From: Brevundimonas sp.
GTDB lineage: Bacteria > Pseudomonadota > Alphaproteobacteria > Caulobacterales > Caulobacteraceae
Reading direction: 5' to 3'
DNA length: 64,000 bases
Assembly: GCF_030704825.1 (NCBI RefSeq)
Contig: NZ_JAUYNX010000014.1
Coordinates: forward strand, 372,001-436,000
In this document: positions 17,109 through 30,055 of the stretch, one piece after another
Layout: each line of letters starts with the position of its first letter
How positions within the stretch are numbered: position 1 is the first letter of the stretch
Notes under the pieces: generated by a model
The model's input: only the letters and a program-made list of their open reading frames with translations
What the model was told of the DNA's origin: nothing
Databases searched by the model: none
Position numbers and translations under genes: made by a program

Positions 17109-17118
17109 GATGTAATGC

Positions 17119-17137
17119 TATCCCCCTGGAGGGGATA
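17119..17137. promoter_or_regulatory. Operator for the NreA-type repressor
   Basis: TATCCCC-CTGGA-GGGGATA is a perfect 7-base dyad in the 68-base gap between nreA- and nreB-like genes. The C/G-tract flanked by TA is the CsoR/RcnR-family operator form. It can control both divergent genes. Confidence 0.7.
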
Positions 17138-17176
17138 TGACTAGCTGCTTCATCCGCGCGTTTCAGACGGTTCCTG

Positions 17177-18502
17177 ATGTTCTCCCCACTTCGCCACGCC
17201 GGCTATCGCCACCTCTTCATTGCCCAGGTCTCGGCCTTGCTGGGGACCGGGATGGCGACCGTGGCGCTCGGGCTGCTGGCTTACGACCTCGCGGGCGCGA
17301 ACGCGGGCGAAATCCTCGGCGCGGCCCTGGCGATCAAGATGATCGCCTATATCGGCGTGGCGCCGTTTGCGAGCGCACTTTCGGCCCGGCTGCCCAGGAA
17401 GGTGCTGCTGGTTTCTCTGGACGGGGTGCGCGCCGGCGTGGCCGCCGCCCTGCCGTTCGTCGGCGAGGCCTGGCAGGTCTACGCTCTGATGACCGTGCTC
17501 TATGTCGCTTCGGCCGCATTCACGCCGGCCTTCCAGGCGATGATCCCTGATCTGCTGCCGGACGAAGGGAAATATACCAAGGCCCTGTCTCTCTCGCGGC
17601 TCGCCGCCGACCTGGAAAGCGTCGCCAGTCCCGTGCTGGCGGCCCTGCTGCTGGCGGTAATGAGTTACAGCAACCTGTTCGCGGGCACTGCCGTGGGTTT
17701 CGTGGTATCCGCTCTGTTCGTGGTCACCGCTGTCCTGCCCAAGCTCGGCAAGGCGGCCCAGAAGCCCTTCCTGCAACGCCTCACCGGCGGCATGCGCCTG
17801 TTCGCCCTGACGCCGCGCCTGCGGGGCCTGCTGGCCATCAGCCTGGCGACCGCGGCGGGCGGAGCCATGGTGTTCGTCAACACCGTCGTTCTCGTTCAGT
17901 CGCGCTTTGGTCTCTCGGGCCAGGCGACGGCCTGGGCCCTGGCGGCGTTCGGCGGCGGCTCCATGACCGCGGCGGTGTTTCTGCCGCGACTGCTCGGTCG
18001 GCTGACCGACCGCTCGGCCATGGTGCTTGGCGCGGCGACGATGACCGGAGTGTTGCTGGCGGGGACCTGGTTGGCCGTGAGCTACGTCGCGCTGTTGGCG
18101 CTGTGGGTGATCATGGGCTTCGGATATTCGCTGACGATCACCCCGGCGGGGAGAGCTCTGCGCCGGTCATCCAACGCGGACGATCGGCCCGCGCTATTCG
18201 CGGCCCAGTTCGCCCTGTCCCACGCCTGCTGGCTGATCGCCTATCCCGTGGCGGGTCTGGTCAGCGCCGCGGTCGATCCGGGCGCGGCCTTCCTGGTGCT
18301 GGCGGGGCTGTGCGCGACCGGAACTGTCCTGGGCCTGCTGATCTGGCCCGCCCATGATCCCGAGAACCTTCCCCACAGCCATATGAATCTGCCGGCCGAC
18401 GACCTTCACAGGCGTGAAGGCCGGGCGGGAGATGACGCGGACCACGCCCATCCCTTCGTCATCGACGAACGCCATGATCGTTGGCCGACGACGAAGGGGT
18501 GA
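17177..18502 (+). CDS. NreB-like MFS nickel/cobalt exporter with His-rich tail
   Basis: The 441-residue MFS protein has about twelve membrane helices and ends with a His-containing cytoplasmic tail (LPHSHMNLPADDLHRRE, then DADHAHPFVIDERHDRW). His-rich C-termini are typical of NreB and NrsD nickel efflux permeases. Its divergent neighbour is an NreA-type nickel repressor with an operator between them. Substrate Ni2+, possibly Co2+, follows from family and context. The start at ATG 17177 has no strong ribosome-binding site. Confidence 0.78.
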   Translation: MFSPLRHAGYRHLFIAQVSALLGTGMATVALGLLAYDLAGANAGEILGAALAIKMIAYIGVAPFASALSARLPRKVLLVSLDGVRAGVAAALPFVGEAWQVYALMTVLYVASAAFTPAFQAMIPDLLPDEGKYTKALSLSRLAADLESVASPVLAALLLAVMSYSNLFAGTAVGFVVSALFVVTAVLPKLGKAAQKPFLQRLTGGMRLFALTPRLRGLLAISLATAAGGAMVFVNTVVLVQSRFGLSGQATAWALAAFGGGSMTAAVFLPRLLGRLTDRSAMVLGAATMTGVLLAGTWLAVSYVALLALWVIMGFGYSLTITPAGRALRRSSNADDRPALFAAQFALSHACWLIAYPVAGLVSAAVDPGAAFLVLAGLCATGTVLGLLIWPAHDPENLPHSHMNLPADDLHRREGRAGDDADHAHPFVIDERHDRWPTTKG

Positions 18503-18511
18503 CCCGGTTGC

Positions 18512-19144
18512 TTAGACGACCCGTTTGATCTCGCTGTACGCGCCCTCGGTGACCAGGGTGATCGTCACGGGTTGGCCCGTGCGATTTCGCCAGAACCAGC
18601 CGTGGCTGCCGGTGAAGGCGGCGGTCAGTTCATCCTCGACCCGCTCGGCCGAGCCCTTGTTGTAGCCGTGATAGGCGGTTCCGGGCCGGTCGGCGTGGGT
18701 GTCGTAGTTGATCCGCCCGCCGCTGCTGGTCCAGGTGAAGCGCGCCGTGGCCCCGGCTTGCATCACCAGCTTGATCTCGGCGCCCTGGTCGGGGGCCAGG
18801 GTCAGGACAGTCCGGTCGGAGCGCAGAGCCGCCGGGGTCGCCAAGGCAGCGCCCGCCGGCGTCGGTGCCGCCGCCGTCGCGACGGGAAGCGAACCGCCTG
18901 TGGCGGCGGCCGTCGCTTCCGCGACGTCTTCGGCCTGGGCCTCGGCGGCGAGCGAGACCTTGATCCGGCCCATTTCGGTCAAGCCGAACAGTGAACCGAC
19001 CCGGGTCGGATCGACGCCGTATTCGGCGGGGAGGACGACCGTGACGAGCAACCCCGTGGCGACCGCCACGGCGATGCCGGTGGACTTCAGCAGCTTGCGC
19101 GTCGAGGGCAGGTCCGCGTCGGTGGGTTTATTGGCGTTGTACAT
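18512..19144 (-). CDS. Single-helix membrane-anchored protein of metal-efflux operons
   Basis: The 210-residue protein has one membrane helix near the N-terminus (STGIAVAVATGLLVTVVLP), an Ala/Thr/Pro-rich linker (about residues 70-105) and a periplasmic C-terminal domain with ARFTWTSSGGRINYDTHAD and SHGWFWRNRTGQPVTITL. The product type is known only as a transmembrane anchor protein that recurs after HupE and CzcA genes. Here it is the last gene of czcCBA-hupE. Biochemical role unknown; sensing or docking of the efflux complex is possible. Confidence 0.7.
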   Translation of the reverse strand: MYNANKPTDADLPSTRKLLKSTGIAVAVATGLLVTVVLPAEYGVDPTRVGSLFGLTEMGRIKVSLAAEAQAEDVAEATAAATGGSLPVATAAAPTPAGAALATPAALRSDRTVLTLAPDQGAEIKLVMQAGATARFTWTSSGGRINYDTHADRPGTAYHGYNKGSAERVEDELTAAFTGSHGWFWRNRTGQPVTITLVTEGAYSEIKRVV

Positions 19145-19158
19145 GATGAGGTCTCCGG

Positions 19159-19890
19159 TCAGACGACGAAGAAGCCGACGAGCTGATAGCCCGTCAGGAT
19201 GAAGCCGAGAGTCATGAGGACGACGTTGGCGGCATAGGCGTGCCGCCAGAAACTGCCGGTCTTGCGCCAGAATCCCATGACGATGAGGATGGCGCCCAGG
19301 GCCAGAAGTTGGCCCGCCTCGACGCCGATGTTGAAGGCGACCAGATTGCCGATCAGTCCGTCCGGCGACAGGTTGAAGTCCTGCAGCTTGGTGGCGAGGC
19401 CGAAGCCGTGGAACAGGCCGAAAATCAGGGTCGCCCCCCTGGTGCTGGGCTGGAAGCCGAACCACCGCTGGAAGGCTCCGAGATTGTCGAGCGCCTTGTA
19501 GACCACCGACAGGCCGATGATGGCGTCGACCAGATAGCTGGACACGCTGATGTCGGTCAGCACGCCGAGCAGCAGGGTGGTGGAGTGGCCGATGGCGAAC
19601 AGCGTCACATAGAGGCTGATGTCCTTCATCCGGTAGAGGAAGAAGATGACGCCGAGCAGGAACAGCAGGTGGTCGTAGCCGGTGACCATATGCTTGGCCC
19701 CCAGGTAGACGAACGGCCAGAACAGGAAGCCGGAGGTTTCCTGGATATAGCCCTTGTCGCCCTCGGCGACGCCATGGGCCAGCGCCTGACCCATGGCTCC
19801 GTCCATGAGGAAGAACAGCAGGACGGCGGCCAGCGCCATGGCCGGTGATTGAAGCCACGACCAGCGGTCGCGGCGATACGCAACTGTCAT
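19159..19890 (-). CDS. HupE/UreJ-family metal permease
   Basis: The 243-residue protein has a signal-like first helix and seven further hydrophobic segments. HupE/UreJ marks include GAKHMVTGYDHLLFLLGVIFF (His and Asp in the first metal site), FAIGHSTTLLLG, LIFGLFHGFGLATKL, and FNIGVEAGQLLALG. The family moves Ni2+ or Co2+. It is placed 67 bases after czcA and 14 bases before the anchor gene, so it probably belongs to the efflux operon. Confidence 0.85.
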   Translation of the reverse strand: MTVAYRRDRWSWLQSPAMALAAVLLFFLMDGAMGQALAHGVAEGDKGYIQETSGFLFWPFVYLGAKHMVTGYDHLLFLLGVIFFLYRMKDISLYVTLFAIGHSTTLLLGVLTDISVSSYLVDAIIGLSVVYKALDNLGAFQRWFGFQPSTRGATLIFGLFHGFGLATKLQDFNLSPDGLIGNLVAFNIGVEAGQLLALGAILIVMGFWRKTGSFWRHAYAANVVLMTLGFILTGYQLVGFFVV

Positions 19891-19957
19891 GAGAACCTTT
19901 CGAAGGTTTGGGGACGGAACGTGGAAGCCCTGGGTCCGCGGCGATCGCCGATCCCCG

Positions 19958-24416
<4,459 letters not shown>

Positions 24417-24420
<4 letters not shown>

Positions 24421-25730
24421 GAGCGGATCTCCAGGCCGAGCAGGTCGGCGTGCGCGCCGGTCAGCCGGTCAAGGCGGGCGCGGTCGATGTGAAACTGTTT
24501 GAGAACCGCGACGCGGCGGGCCTTGGTAGCGAGAAGCGCGGTCTGGGCGGCGATGACGTCATTGTAGGTGAAACCGCCGCGCGCAAAGCCGTCGCGGACG
24601 AGGGCCACGGCGCGCTCGGCCTGAGGCAAGGTCTCGTTGGCGATGCGCTGCGCTTCCAGAGCCCGCGAGGCGAGAAGCACCTGTAGCCGGGCGATCTCGC
24701 GTTCCCGTTCCTGCCGGAGAGCCGCCATGTCGGCCTCGGCGGCGACGCCTTCGAACCTGGCGCGCTCAATGGCCCCCTCGTTTCGATCGTAGCGGCCGAG
24801 CGGGATGGACCCGCCGACCACCAGGCCAAGATCTTGCCCGTCCCAGAAGTGGCGGACGCCGACGCTGACCGTGGCGTCAGGGGTGGAGCGCGCCTGTTCC
24901 ACGCGGACTCTGGCTTGAGCGACATCCCGCTGTGCGGCCAGAACCGCGAGGTCAATCCCGGAGGCCGGGCCTGCCATTTCTCGGGCGGCGCCCGTGTCCT
25001 CGAAGTCGGCCGGATCGAGAGAAAAATCCGGGGCGCCGATCCAGAACCGTCCGAGCGTGGCGCGGGCGAGCCGGGCCTGAATTCCGGCCTGGTCGAAGTC
25101 GATCTGGGCTTGAGCGAGTTCGGCCTCGGCGCGGGCGCCGGCGAACAGGGGATCGCGGGCCATGTCCACACGACGCTGCACTTCGATCTGGAAGCGTTCG
25201 GCCAGGGCGAGACGTTCACGAGCGATCTCAAGTTCGGCCTGGGCGAAAAGCGCTTCGGCCCAGGCGCGTTGCACCTGCTCTAGACGATCCAGTCGTCTGA
25301 TCGCCGCTTCGGCCTGGACGACGGCGACTTCGCCCCGGGCCAGAGCCACCCGGGCCGGTCGATCGCCGCCCCGCTCAAACCGCTGCTCATAGGACAGGGT
25401 CGTCTCTGTGCGGTCGATGATGTTGCCGCCGCCCAGCGTCGGCAGGTTTTCGACCATCAAGCCCAGCGTCGGATTGGGCCGGACGTCGGCCTGGCGCACA
25501 GCGGCGTCGCCCGCGCGAACCCGCGCCTCCGCGCCGGGCAAGCCCGGATCGACGCCGGCGGCGCGCGCGAGCGCGCCCTCCAGGGTCAGGGCGGCCGCTT
25601 CCGTCGCGGCCGACGGCGGGGTCTGCGCGAGCGCAGGAAGAGACGGCAACGCCGCCAGTGGAAGCGCCAGCGCCGAAACGGCCGCCAGACGCGCCCACGA
25701 TCCGGCCAGGCCGGTAATCGGGGTGTTCAA
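24417..25730 (-). CDS. TolC-family outer-membrane efflux protein (CzcC/CnrC-like)
   Basis: The 437-residue protein has a signal peptide (ALALPLAALPSLPALAQ) and two outer-membrane-efflux repeats, with PNPTLGLMVENLPTLGG and the second-half FWDGQDLGLVVGGSIPLGRYDRNEGAIE. These heptad-rich repeats build the trimeric channel of a tripartite pump. It heads the czcCBA-hupE-anchor operon on the minus strand, 48 bases after a small His-rich gene. Confidence 0.9.
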
Positions 25731-25778
25731 GGAAATCTCCGGAAAACGAGGTGCGCGCAGCCGAACGGCCGCGCCGGT

Positions 25779-26195
25779 TCAGACGACCGTGCGCATCCGT
25801 TTCGGAGGATATTCGGGCCCGTCCCGGCTCAGATCGCCCAAGGCCGGAGCCTCGCCGGGCGTACGGGCGGCAAGCCTGAAAGACAGGCCGTCATCTAGCG
25901 GATACTCGGCTCCCGGGAGCGCCCCGTGGCTGTCGCCGCCGACCTGGTGTCCGTGACCCAGGGGGCCTTCGTTATCGATGTCCTCGGGGGTGGCGTCGCC
26001 GGATTGATCGTCCGGCGCGACGTGGACATGATCCGCGATCTGGTCCGCCACCGTGTCGACTTCGACCAACGCTACGGCGGGCCAATCGGCGGCATGAGCC
26101 ATGCCGTGCTGCGCATCCATCATGCCATGCAGCATCGTCACCGCCAGAAGAGCGGTGCACAGAAAGATGCAGAAGGAACGAATCGAATTTCGCAA
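25779..26195 (-). CDS. Small exported His-rich protein ahead of czcCBA (CzcI-like)
   Basis: About 138 residues, with a signal-type helix (FCIFLCTALLAVTMLHGMMD) followed by an acidic, His-containing region (HGMAHAADW, DHVHVAPDD, GHGHQVGGDSHG) and a C-terminal PPKRMRTVV. Small periplasmic His-rich proteins precede czcCBA operons and may bind or sense metal. The start is uncertain: TTG 26195 gives the tidiest signal peptide, GTG 26237 is the alternative. It is transcribed with the czc genes. Confidence 0.55.
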   Translation of the reverse strand: MRNSIRSFCIFLCTALLAVTMLHGMMDAQHGMAHAADWPAVALVEVDTVADQIADHVHVAPDDQSGDATPEDIDNEGPLGHGHQVGGDSHGALPGAEYPLDDGLSFRLAARTPGEAPALGDLSRDGPEYPPKRMRTVV

Positions 26196-26430
26196 ACGGA
26201 ATCCCCGACCGGCATCTACTCGCGGTGCGGCGCTCACGCAACCGAGGACTTCGGGACAGATCGACGCGCTGGCGGGCGTTCGCGCGACGCTCGCCCGGCC
26301 CACAGAGCATCAAGCCGCTCCGCCTTCTTTGCAACCGTCGCACCCCCGTCCTGCGACGTTGGCGCGATTGCGGTCGTGGCCGCCCGTGTTATAGGGCGGC
26401 ACAAGACTCTCCTCGGTCAGGGATGGTTGG

Positions 26431-26760
26431 ATGGCGGCGTTGCTTGCGTCGTTTCTGGCCCTGTTTGTCCTTGTGTCCGCCCTAGAGGCCGCGATTTGCG
26501 CCCCGAAGCGAGCGCTCACACCTCAGAGGCGGTCACCGAAGCCCCGACCGACCCCGTCGCCGCCGGTGATCCGGACAGCCACGCCATCTGCTCGCACGGC
26601 CATTGTCACCACGGTGGAGTCGCGACGACGCAGACCCCTTCTTCCCTGACGACGACGACCGATCAGGATGTCGCGCCTTGCGGCCTGCGGATTCTCTCGC
26701 ATGGGGACCACACGCCTGCCGTGGCGGACGAAGGCCGTGCGAACCGCGCCCGTGCGGTGC
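26431..26760 (+). pseudogene. Frameshifted copy of the small His-rich czc leader gene
   Basis: The first 25 codons (MAALLASFLALFVLVSALEA) match the intact gene at 40198 (MTALLAAFLSLFVLVSAVDA). Near base 26498 one base appears lost, and the homology continues in another frame with PDSHAICSHGHCHHGGVA, which equals PDSHAICAHGHCHHGGIA in the intact copy. As written, translation yields a 72-residue Arg/Pro-rich product ending at 26649. Similarity also covers the bases just upstream of the start. The 3' limit is uncertain. No czcCBA follows on this strand. Confidence 0.7.
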
Positions 26761-26783
26761 CCGTCGACGCGGCGGTCAGCCCG

Positions 26784-27056
26784 TCAGTCCTTGTTCACCA
26801 ACTTCACCGGCCGGGCGACGCGCTTGCGGACGTCGGGATGCGGCGCCCGCTGGATGGGATTTTCCCGCCGGAGCATGAGCCACGCTTCGATCTCGGCGAG
26901 ATCCCAGACCACGCAGCGCGGCGTGAGCGCGAACCGCCGCGGAAACTGGCCGCGCTGTTCCATTTCCCAGATGGTGCTGTCCGCGAGCGGCACCATCTGG
27001 CGTAGTTCCGTCTTCTTGATCATGCGCCTGATGCGCGCTGCGCCTTGATCGGCCAT
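26784..27056 (-). CDS. AlpA-family DNA-binding regulator
   Basis: The 90-residue protein has an AlpA/MerR-like helix-turn-helix: MIKKTELRQMVPLADSTIWEMEQRGQFPRRFALTP followed by VVWDLAEIEAWLMLRRE. AlpA-type proteins act as regulators or excisionases of prophages and integrative elements. It marks an accessory patch, yet no integrase gene is seen in the window. ATG 27056 is chosen because it starts the recognisable domain; the extra upstream frame is not conserved-looking. Confidence 0.8.
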   Translation of the reverse strand: MADQGAARIRRMIKKTELRQMVPLADSTIWEMEQRGQFPRRFALTPRCVVWDLAEIEAWLMLRRENPIQRAPHPDVRKRVARPVKLVNKD

Positions 27057-27283
27057 TGTGATTTGATCCCCCCGAAAAGGCCGGTCGTAATCGAAAGTTG
27101 CGCATAGGACTAGCGGCGGGCCGGCGATCCGCGGCAGCCTTCTGGCGGACCGATTCCGACAACCGCGGGCTCTACGATCGCGCCTGCTGCGCCACCCGTC
27201 CGCTCTACTATCGCGATCAACCCTCCCGACGCCACTCCGCCGAGGATCGCCGAGCGGCAGTTCAGGGTTGAGAATCACGGGTT
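27057..27283. other. Gap between AlpA and hipBA with a possible gene remnant
   Basis: Part of the 347-base gap between the AlpA and hipB starts. On the plus strand, 27140-27271 reads as an open stretch (FWRTDSDNRGLYDRAC, then RPLYYRDQPSRRHSAED) ending in TGA without a plausible start. It may be the end of a deleted gene. The rest of the gap holds the hipBA operators. Confidence 0.3.
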
Positions 27284-27383
27284 CTATGCGAAAACGCGCA
27301 TAGAATAAAATTATGTCACGTTACGCATAATTCAATTCTATGCGCTAAGTCACATATTGCTATATTATGCGATTTCCCGCATA
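27284..27383. promoter_or_regulatory. hipBA operator region with three TATGCG/CGCATA dyads
   Basis: Three palindromes precede hipB in a strikingly AT-rich stretch. CTATGCG-N6-CGCATAG lies at 27284-27303, CGCATA-N9-TATGCG at 27324-27344, and TATGCG-N6-CGCATA at 27366-27383. Repeated dyads before hipB are how HipB represses its own operon in E. coli (there TATCC-N8-GGATA). AAGGAG and ATG 27404 follow. Confidence 0.75.
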
Positions 27384-27403
27384 GTGATGGGAAGGAGACT
27401 CCC

Positions 27404-27655
27404 ATGAACCGGATAGCTCGTTCCCCCGGCCAAGTTGGCAACCTCATACAGCGATTCAGAAAGCTGAAGGGGATGAGTCAGACAGAACTCGCCGAACGAT
27501 CAGGCATGCGCCAAGAGCTGATTTCCAAGATCGAAAGCGGCCACAACGGCGCAAAAATCTCATCGATCTGCGATCTGCTCGCGGCGCTCGATCTGGAGAT
27601 GACAATCGGTCCTCGATCGAAAAGCTCATCCACCGATATCGAGGACATCTTCTGA
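27404..27655 (+). CDS. hipB: HipB-like antitoxin, XRE helix-turn-helix
   Basis: The 83-residue protein is an XRE-type DNA-binding domain: LIQRFRKLKGMSQTELAERSGMRQELISKIESGHNGAKISSICDLLAALDLEM. It starts after AAGGAG and its TGA overlaps the hipA ATG by one base. As antitoxin it should bind HipA and, through the three TATGCG dyads upstream, repress the operon. Confidence 0.88.
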   Translation: MNRIARSPGQVGNLIQRFRKLKGMSQTELAERSGMRQELISKIESGHNGAKISSICDLLAALDLEMTIGPRSKSSSTDIEDIF

Positions 27656-28983
27656 TGGGGCGTCGCAAGACCCATGCGCCGCTCAATGTGCTCATCAACA
27701 ATCGTCTGGTCGGGCGATTGGACAAAGAGCCGGGTGGCGCGATCGCGTTTCAGTACGATCAGAGCTGGCTGGACTGGCCGCCGCACTTCCCGATCTCGTT
27801 GTCGCTGCCGCCAAGGAAGGCCACCTTCCGGGGCGAGCGGGTTGTCGCGGTTTTCGACAACCTTCTGCCGGACAATCCGACGGTTCGCCGCCTCGTAGCT
27901 GAGAAGACGGGCGCGCAAGGCACGGATTCCTACAGTCTGTTGGAGCAGATCGGCCGCGACTGCGTGGGGGCCCTGCAGTTCCTGCCCGACGGAGTGGTGA
28001 TCGACGCATTTCCGCCGATTGAAGGCGAGCCGGTCAGCGACGAAGAGATCGAGGCGATCCTGGCCAACCTCGCGCGCGCGCCGCTCGGCATCGATACCGA
28101 ACAGGAGTTTCGGATTTCGGTGGCGGGCGCTCAGGAAAAAACGGCGCTGCTGTTTCATGAGGGCCGTTGGAAACGCCCAGTCGGCACGACGCCGACGACC
28201 CACATCCTCAAACCCCAGCTCGGAGAAATCCCGACGCCTTGGGGCATGATCGATCTGTCAAACAGCGTCGAGAATGAACACTACTGCTTGAAACTTCTCG
28301 AAGGGTTCGGCCTCCAGGTCGCTCAGACGGAAATGGCGACATTCGGCGCGCGCCGTGTTCTCGTCGTCGAGCGCTTTGATCGGCGCTGGCGAGGCGACAG
28401 CCAACTCCTGCGCCTTCCGCAGGAGGATTGCTGTCAGGCGCTGTCGATTCCTTCGAGCCGGAAGTATCAAAACCAGCAAGGGCCGAGCGCGGTCGATATC
28501 ATGACGCTGCTTCAGGGAAGCGATGAGCCGCTCAGGGATCAGGCCGCCTTCCTCAAGAGTCAGATCATCTTCTGGCTGATCGGCGCCACCGACGGGCATG
28601 GCAAGAACTTCAGCGTCTTTATCCGTCCCGGCGGCCGCTTCGAGCTGACGCCGTTTTATGACGTTCTAAGTGCGCAGCCAGCCTTCGACGCAAAGCGAAT
28701 CCCGCACAACAAATACACGCTGGCAATGTCGGTTGGAGCGAACCGCCATTACAAAATTCTCGACGTGCACGGTCGTCATTTTGTCGAGACAGCAAAGGAA
28801 GCCGGACTCGGTCAGGCGATCATCAGACAGGTTCTGGATGAAATCCGCCGTGATGCCCTCCCGGCGGCGGAACGTGCCCTTGGCCGCATGCCGGCAGACT
28901 TCCATGTCGACATCCACACATCGGTCGTGAACGCGATGACCGGACGCCTGCGGCAACTGGAAACGGCTTTAGAAGCGATATGA
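27655..28983 (+). CDS. hipA: HipA-family serine/threonine kinase toxin
   Basis: The 442-residue protein has the HipA N-subdomain (NVLINNRLVGRLDKEPGGAIAFQYD, FDNLLPDNPTVRRL), couple_hipA region, and kinase core with AGAQEKTALLF, ILKPQ, and the catalytic segment ATDGHGKNFSVFI followed by LTPFYDVLSAQ. HipA phosphorylates glutamyl-tRNA synthetase in E. coli and induces dormancy. All catalytic segments are intact. Length is typical. Lies in an accessory patch next to an AlpA gene. Confidence 0.92.
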   Translation: MGRRKTHAPLNVLINNRLVGRLDKEPGGAIAFQYDQSWLDWPPHFPISLSLPPRKATFRGERVVAVFDNLLPDNPTVRRLVAEKTGAQGTDSYSLLEQIGRDCVGALQFLPDGVVIDAFPPIEGEPVSDEEIEAILANLARAPLGIDTEQEFRISVAGAQEKTALLFHEGRWKRPVGTTPTTHILKPQLGEIPTPWGMIDLSNSVENEHYCLKLLEGFGLQVAQTEMATFGARRVLVVERFDRRWRGDSQLLRLPQEDCCQALSIPSSRKYQNQQGPSAVDIMTLLQGSDEPLRDQAAFLKSQIIFWLIGATDGHGKNFSVFIRPGGRFELTPFYDVLSAQPAFDAKRIPHNKYTLAMSVGANRHYKILDVHGRHFVETAKEAGLGQAIIRQVLDEIRRDALPAAERALGRMPADFHVDIHTSVVNAMTGRLRQLETALEAI

Positions 28984-29129
28984 AGCGAAGGAGCCCGACA
29001 TCATGACCGCGCGAACTGCTTGAGCTTCGCCGCATACCTGAGGGCGCAGTCGGCCGTCGAATAACATGGCCCTTCCTTCTCCTGTCGTAACCCCAACGCC
29101 AGCAGTTGAGGTCTCGAGGCTGCCAAGGC

Positions 29130-29311
29130 ATGATCTCCCGAAGCTCACGTTACGACATTCGGCCGAATGAAGAGGGCTGGACCGTCCATGAGGTATGGAC
29201 GGGCTGCCCAGCCGCCGTCGACGGCGCAGTCGAGAAGGGCTCGAGCTACAGACCGCCTATGCGTTGGCCGACGCACTGGCTTATCTGCCCGACCGTGGCG
29301 TGGGCGCCTAG
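29130..29311 (+). pseudogene. Frameshifted small protein gene (DUF2188-like)
   Basis: The start frame from ATG 29130 reads RYDIRPNEEGWTVHEVWTG, a typical opening of short stress-type or DUF2188-like proteins. Around 29233 (GAGAAGGGCTC) one base seems lost, after which the expected end appears in another frame: LELQTAYALADALAYLPDRG, stop TAG 29309. The intact product would be about 60 residues. Sequencing error in the AAGGG run is an alternative. Confidence 0.55.
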
Positions 29312-29437
29312 TGATAGCCTCGGCGACCCCGCCCCCGCTGTCGGTTCGAATGATCCTGTCAGACTTACCGCTGAGGCTGCTCGAAGGTTACATCCCCTCC
29401 CAATGGGGCCCTCATGATGCGTCGGAGAGCGGTGGGC

Positions 29438-30055
29438 ATGCGAGCTTTGGCCGAGCAGATCATGAAAAGCGTCGGAGCGCTGCCCGAAGGCTCGTCGATC
29501 ACCACCGGATCGCTCCTGCACCTGGGAGGCCGTGCGGCGGTGCATAGGGCGCTATCGCGGCTGGCGCGCCGCAGCAGTTTGTTACGCGTCGGTCGAGGGC
29601 TCTACGTGTGCCCGTTGGAAACCCGCTTCGGCCTGAGAGCACCGTCGGTCGAGAAGGTCGCTCGCGCCATCAGCCAGCGACGAGGAGAGATCATCGTCAC
29701 CCATGGCGCGGCGGCGGCGAACTCCCTGGGCCTAACAACCCAGGTGCCGATCCGCACAATCTATCTGACCAACGGGCCGAGCCGGCAACTCCGTGTCGAC
29801 GGTCAGATCGTCGAGTTCAGGCATGCACCCGCATGGCAACTTTTACTCGCTGACCGGCCAGCCGGCGATGCAGTTCGGGCGCTGGCCTGGCTGGGTCCCG
29901 AGAAGGCTCAGACAGCAGTCGGGCCGCTGGAGCGAAAGCTGGGACCTTCGGCGTTCGGAGAACTGATTTTAGTCAGGCCGCATCTACCGGACTGGCTGGC
30001 CCGCGCGCTCAGTCAATTCCCTACTCGCGACTCACGCCCTGCCGAAGCGCCCTAA
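29438..30055 (+). CDS. AbiEi/DUF6088-like antitoxin, apparently orphan
   Basis: The 205-residue protein has an N-terminal winged helix (IMKSVGALPEGSSITTGSLLHLGGRAAVHRALSRLARRSSLLRVGRGLYV) and a C-terminal domain with VTHGAAAANSLGLTTQVP and TIYLTNGPSRQLRV. This is the layout of AbiEi-type antitoxins of type IV systems. No AbiEii nucleotidyltransferase follows: the next 370 bases are non-coding and then arsR begins. ATG 29414 is an alternative start. Confidence 0.7.
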   Translation: MRALAEQIMKSVGALPEGSSITTGSLLHLGGRAAVHRALSRLARRSSLLRVGRGLYVCPLETRFGLRAPSVEKVARAISQRRGEIIVTHGAAAANSLGLTTQVPIRTIYLTNGPSRQLRVDGQIVEFRHAPAWQLLLADRPAGDAVRALAWLGPEKAQTAVGPLERKLGPSAFGELILVRPHLPDWLARALSQFPTRDSRPAEAP

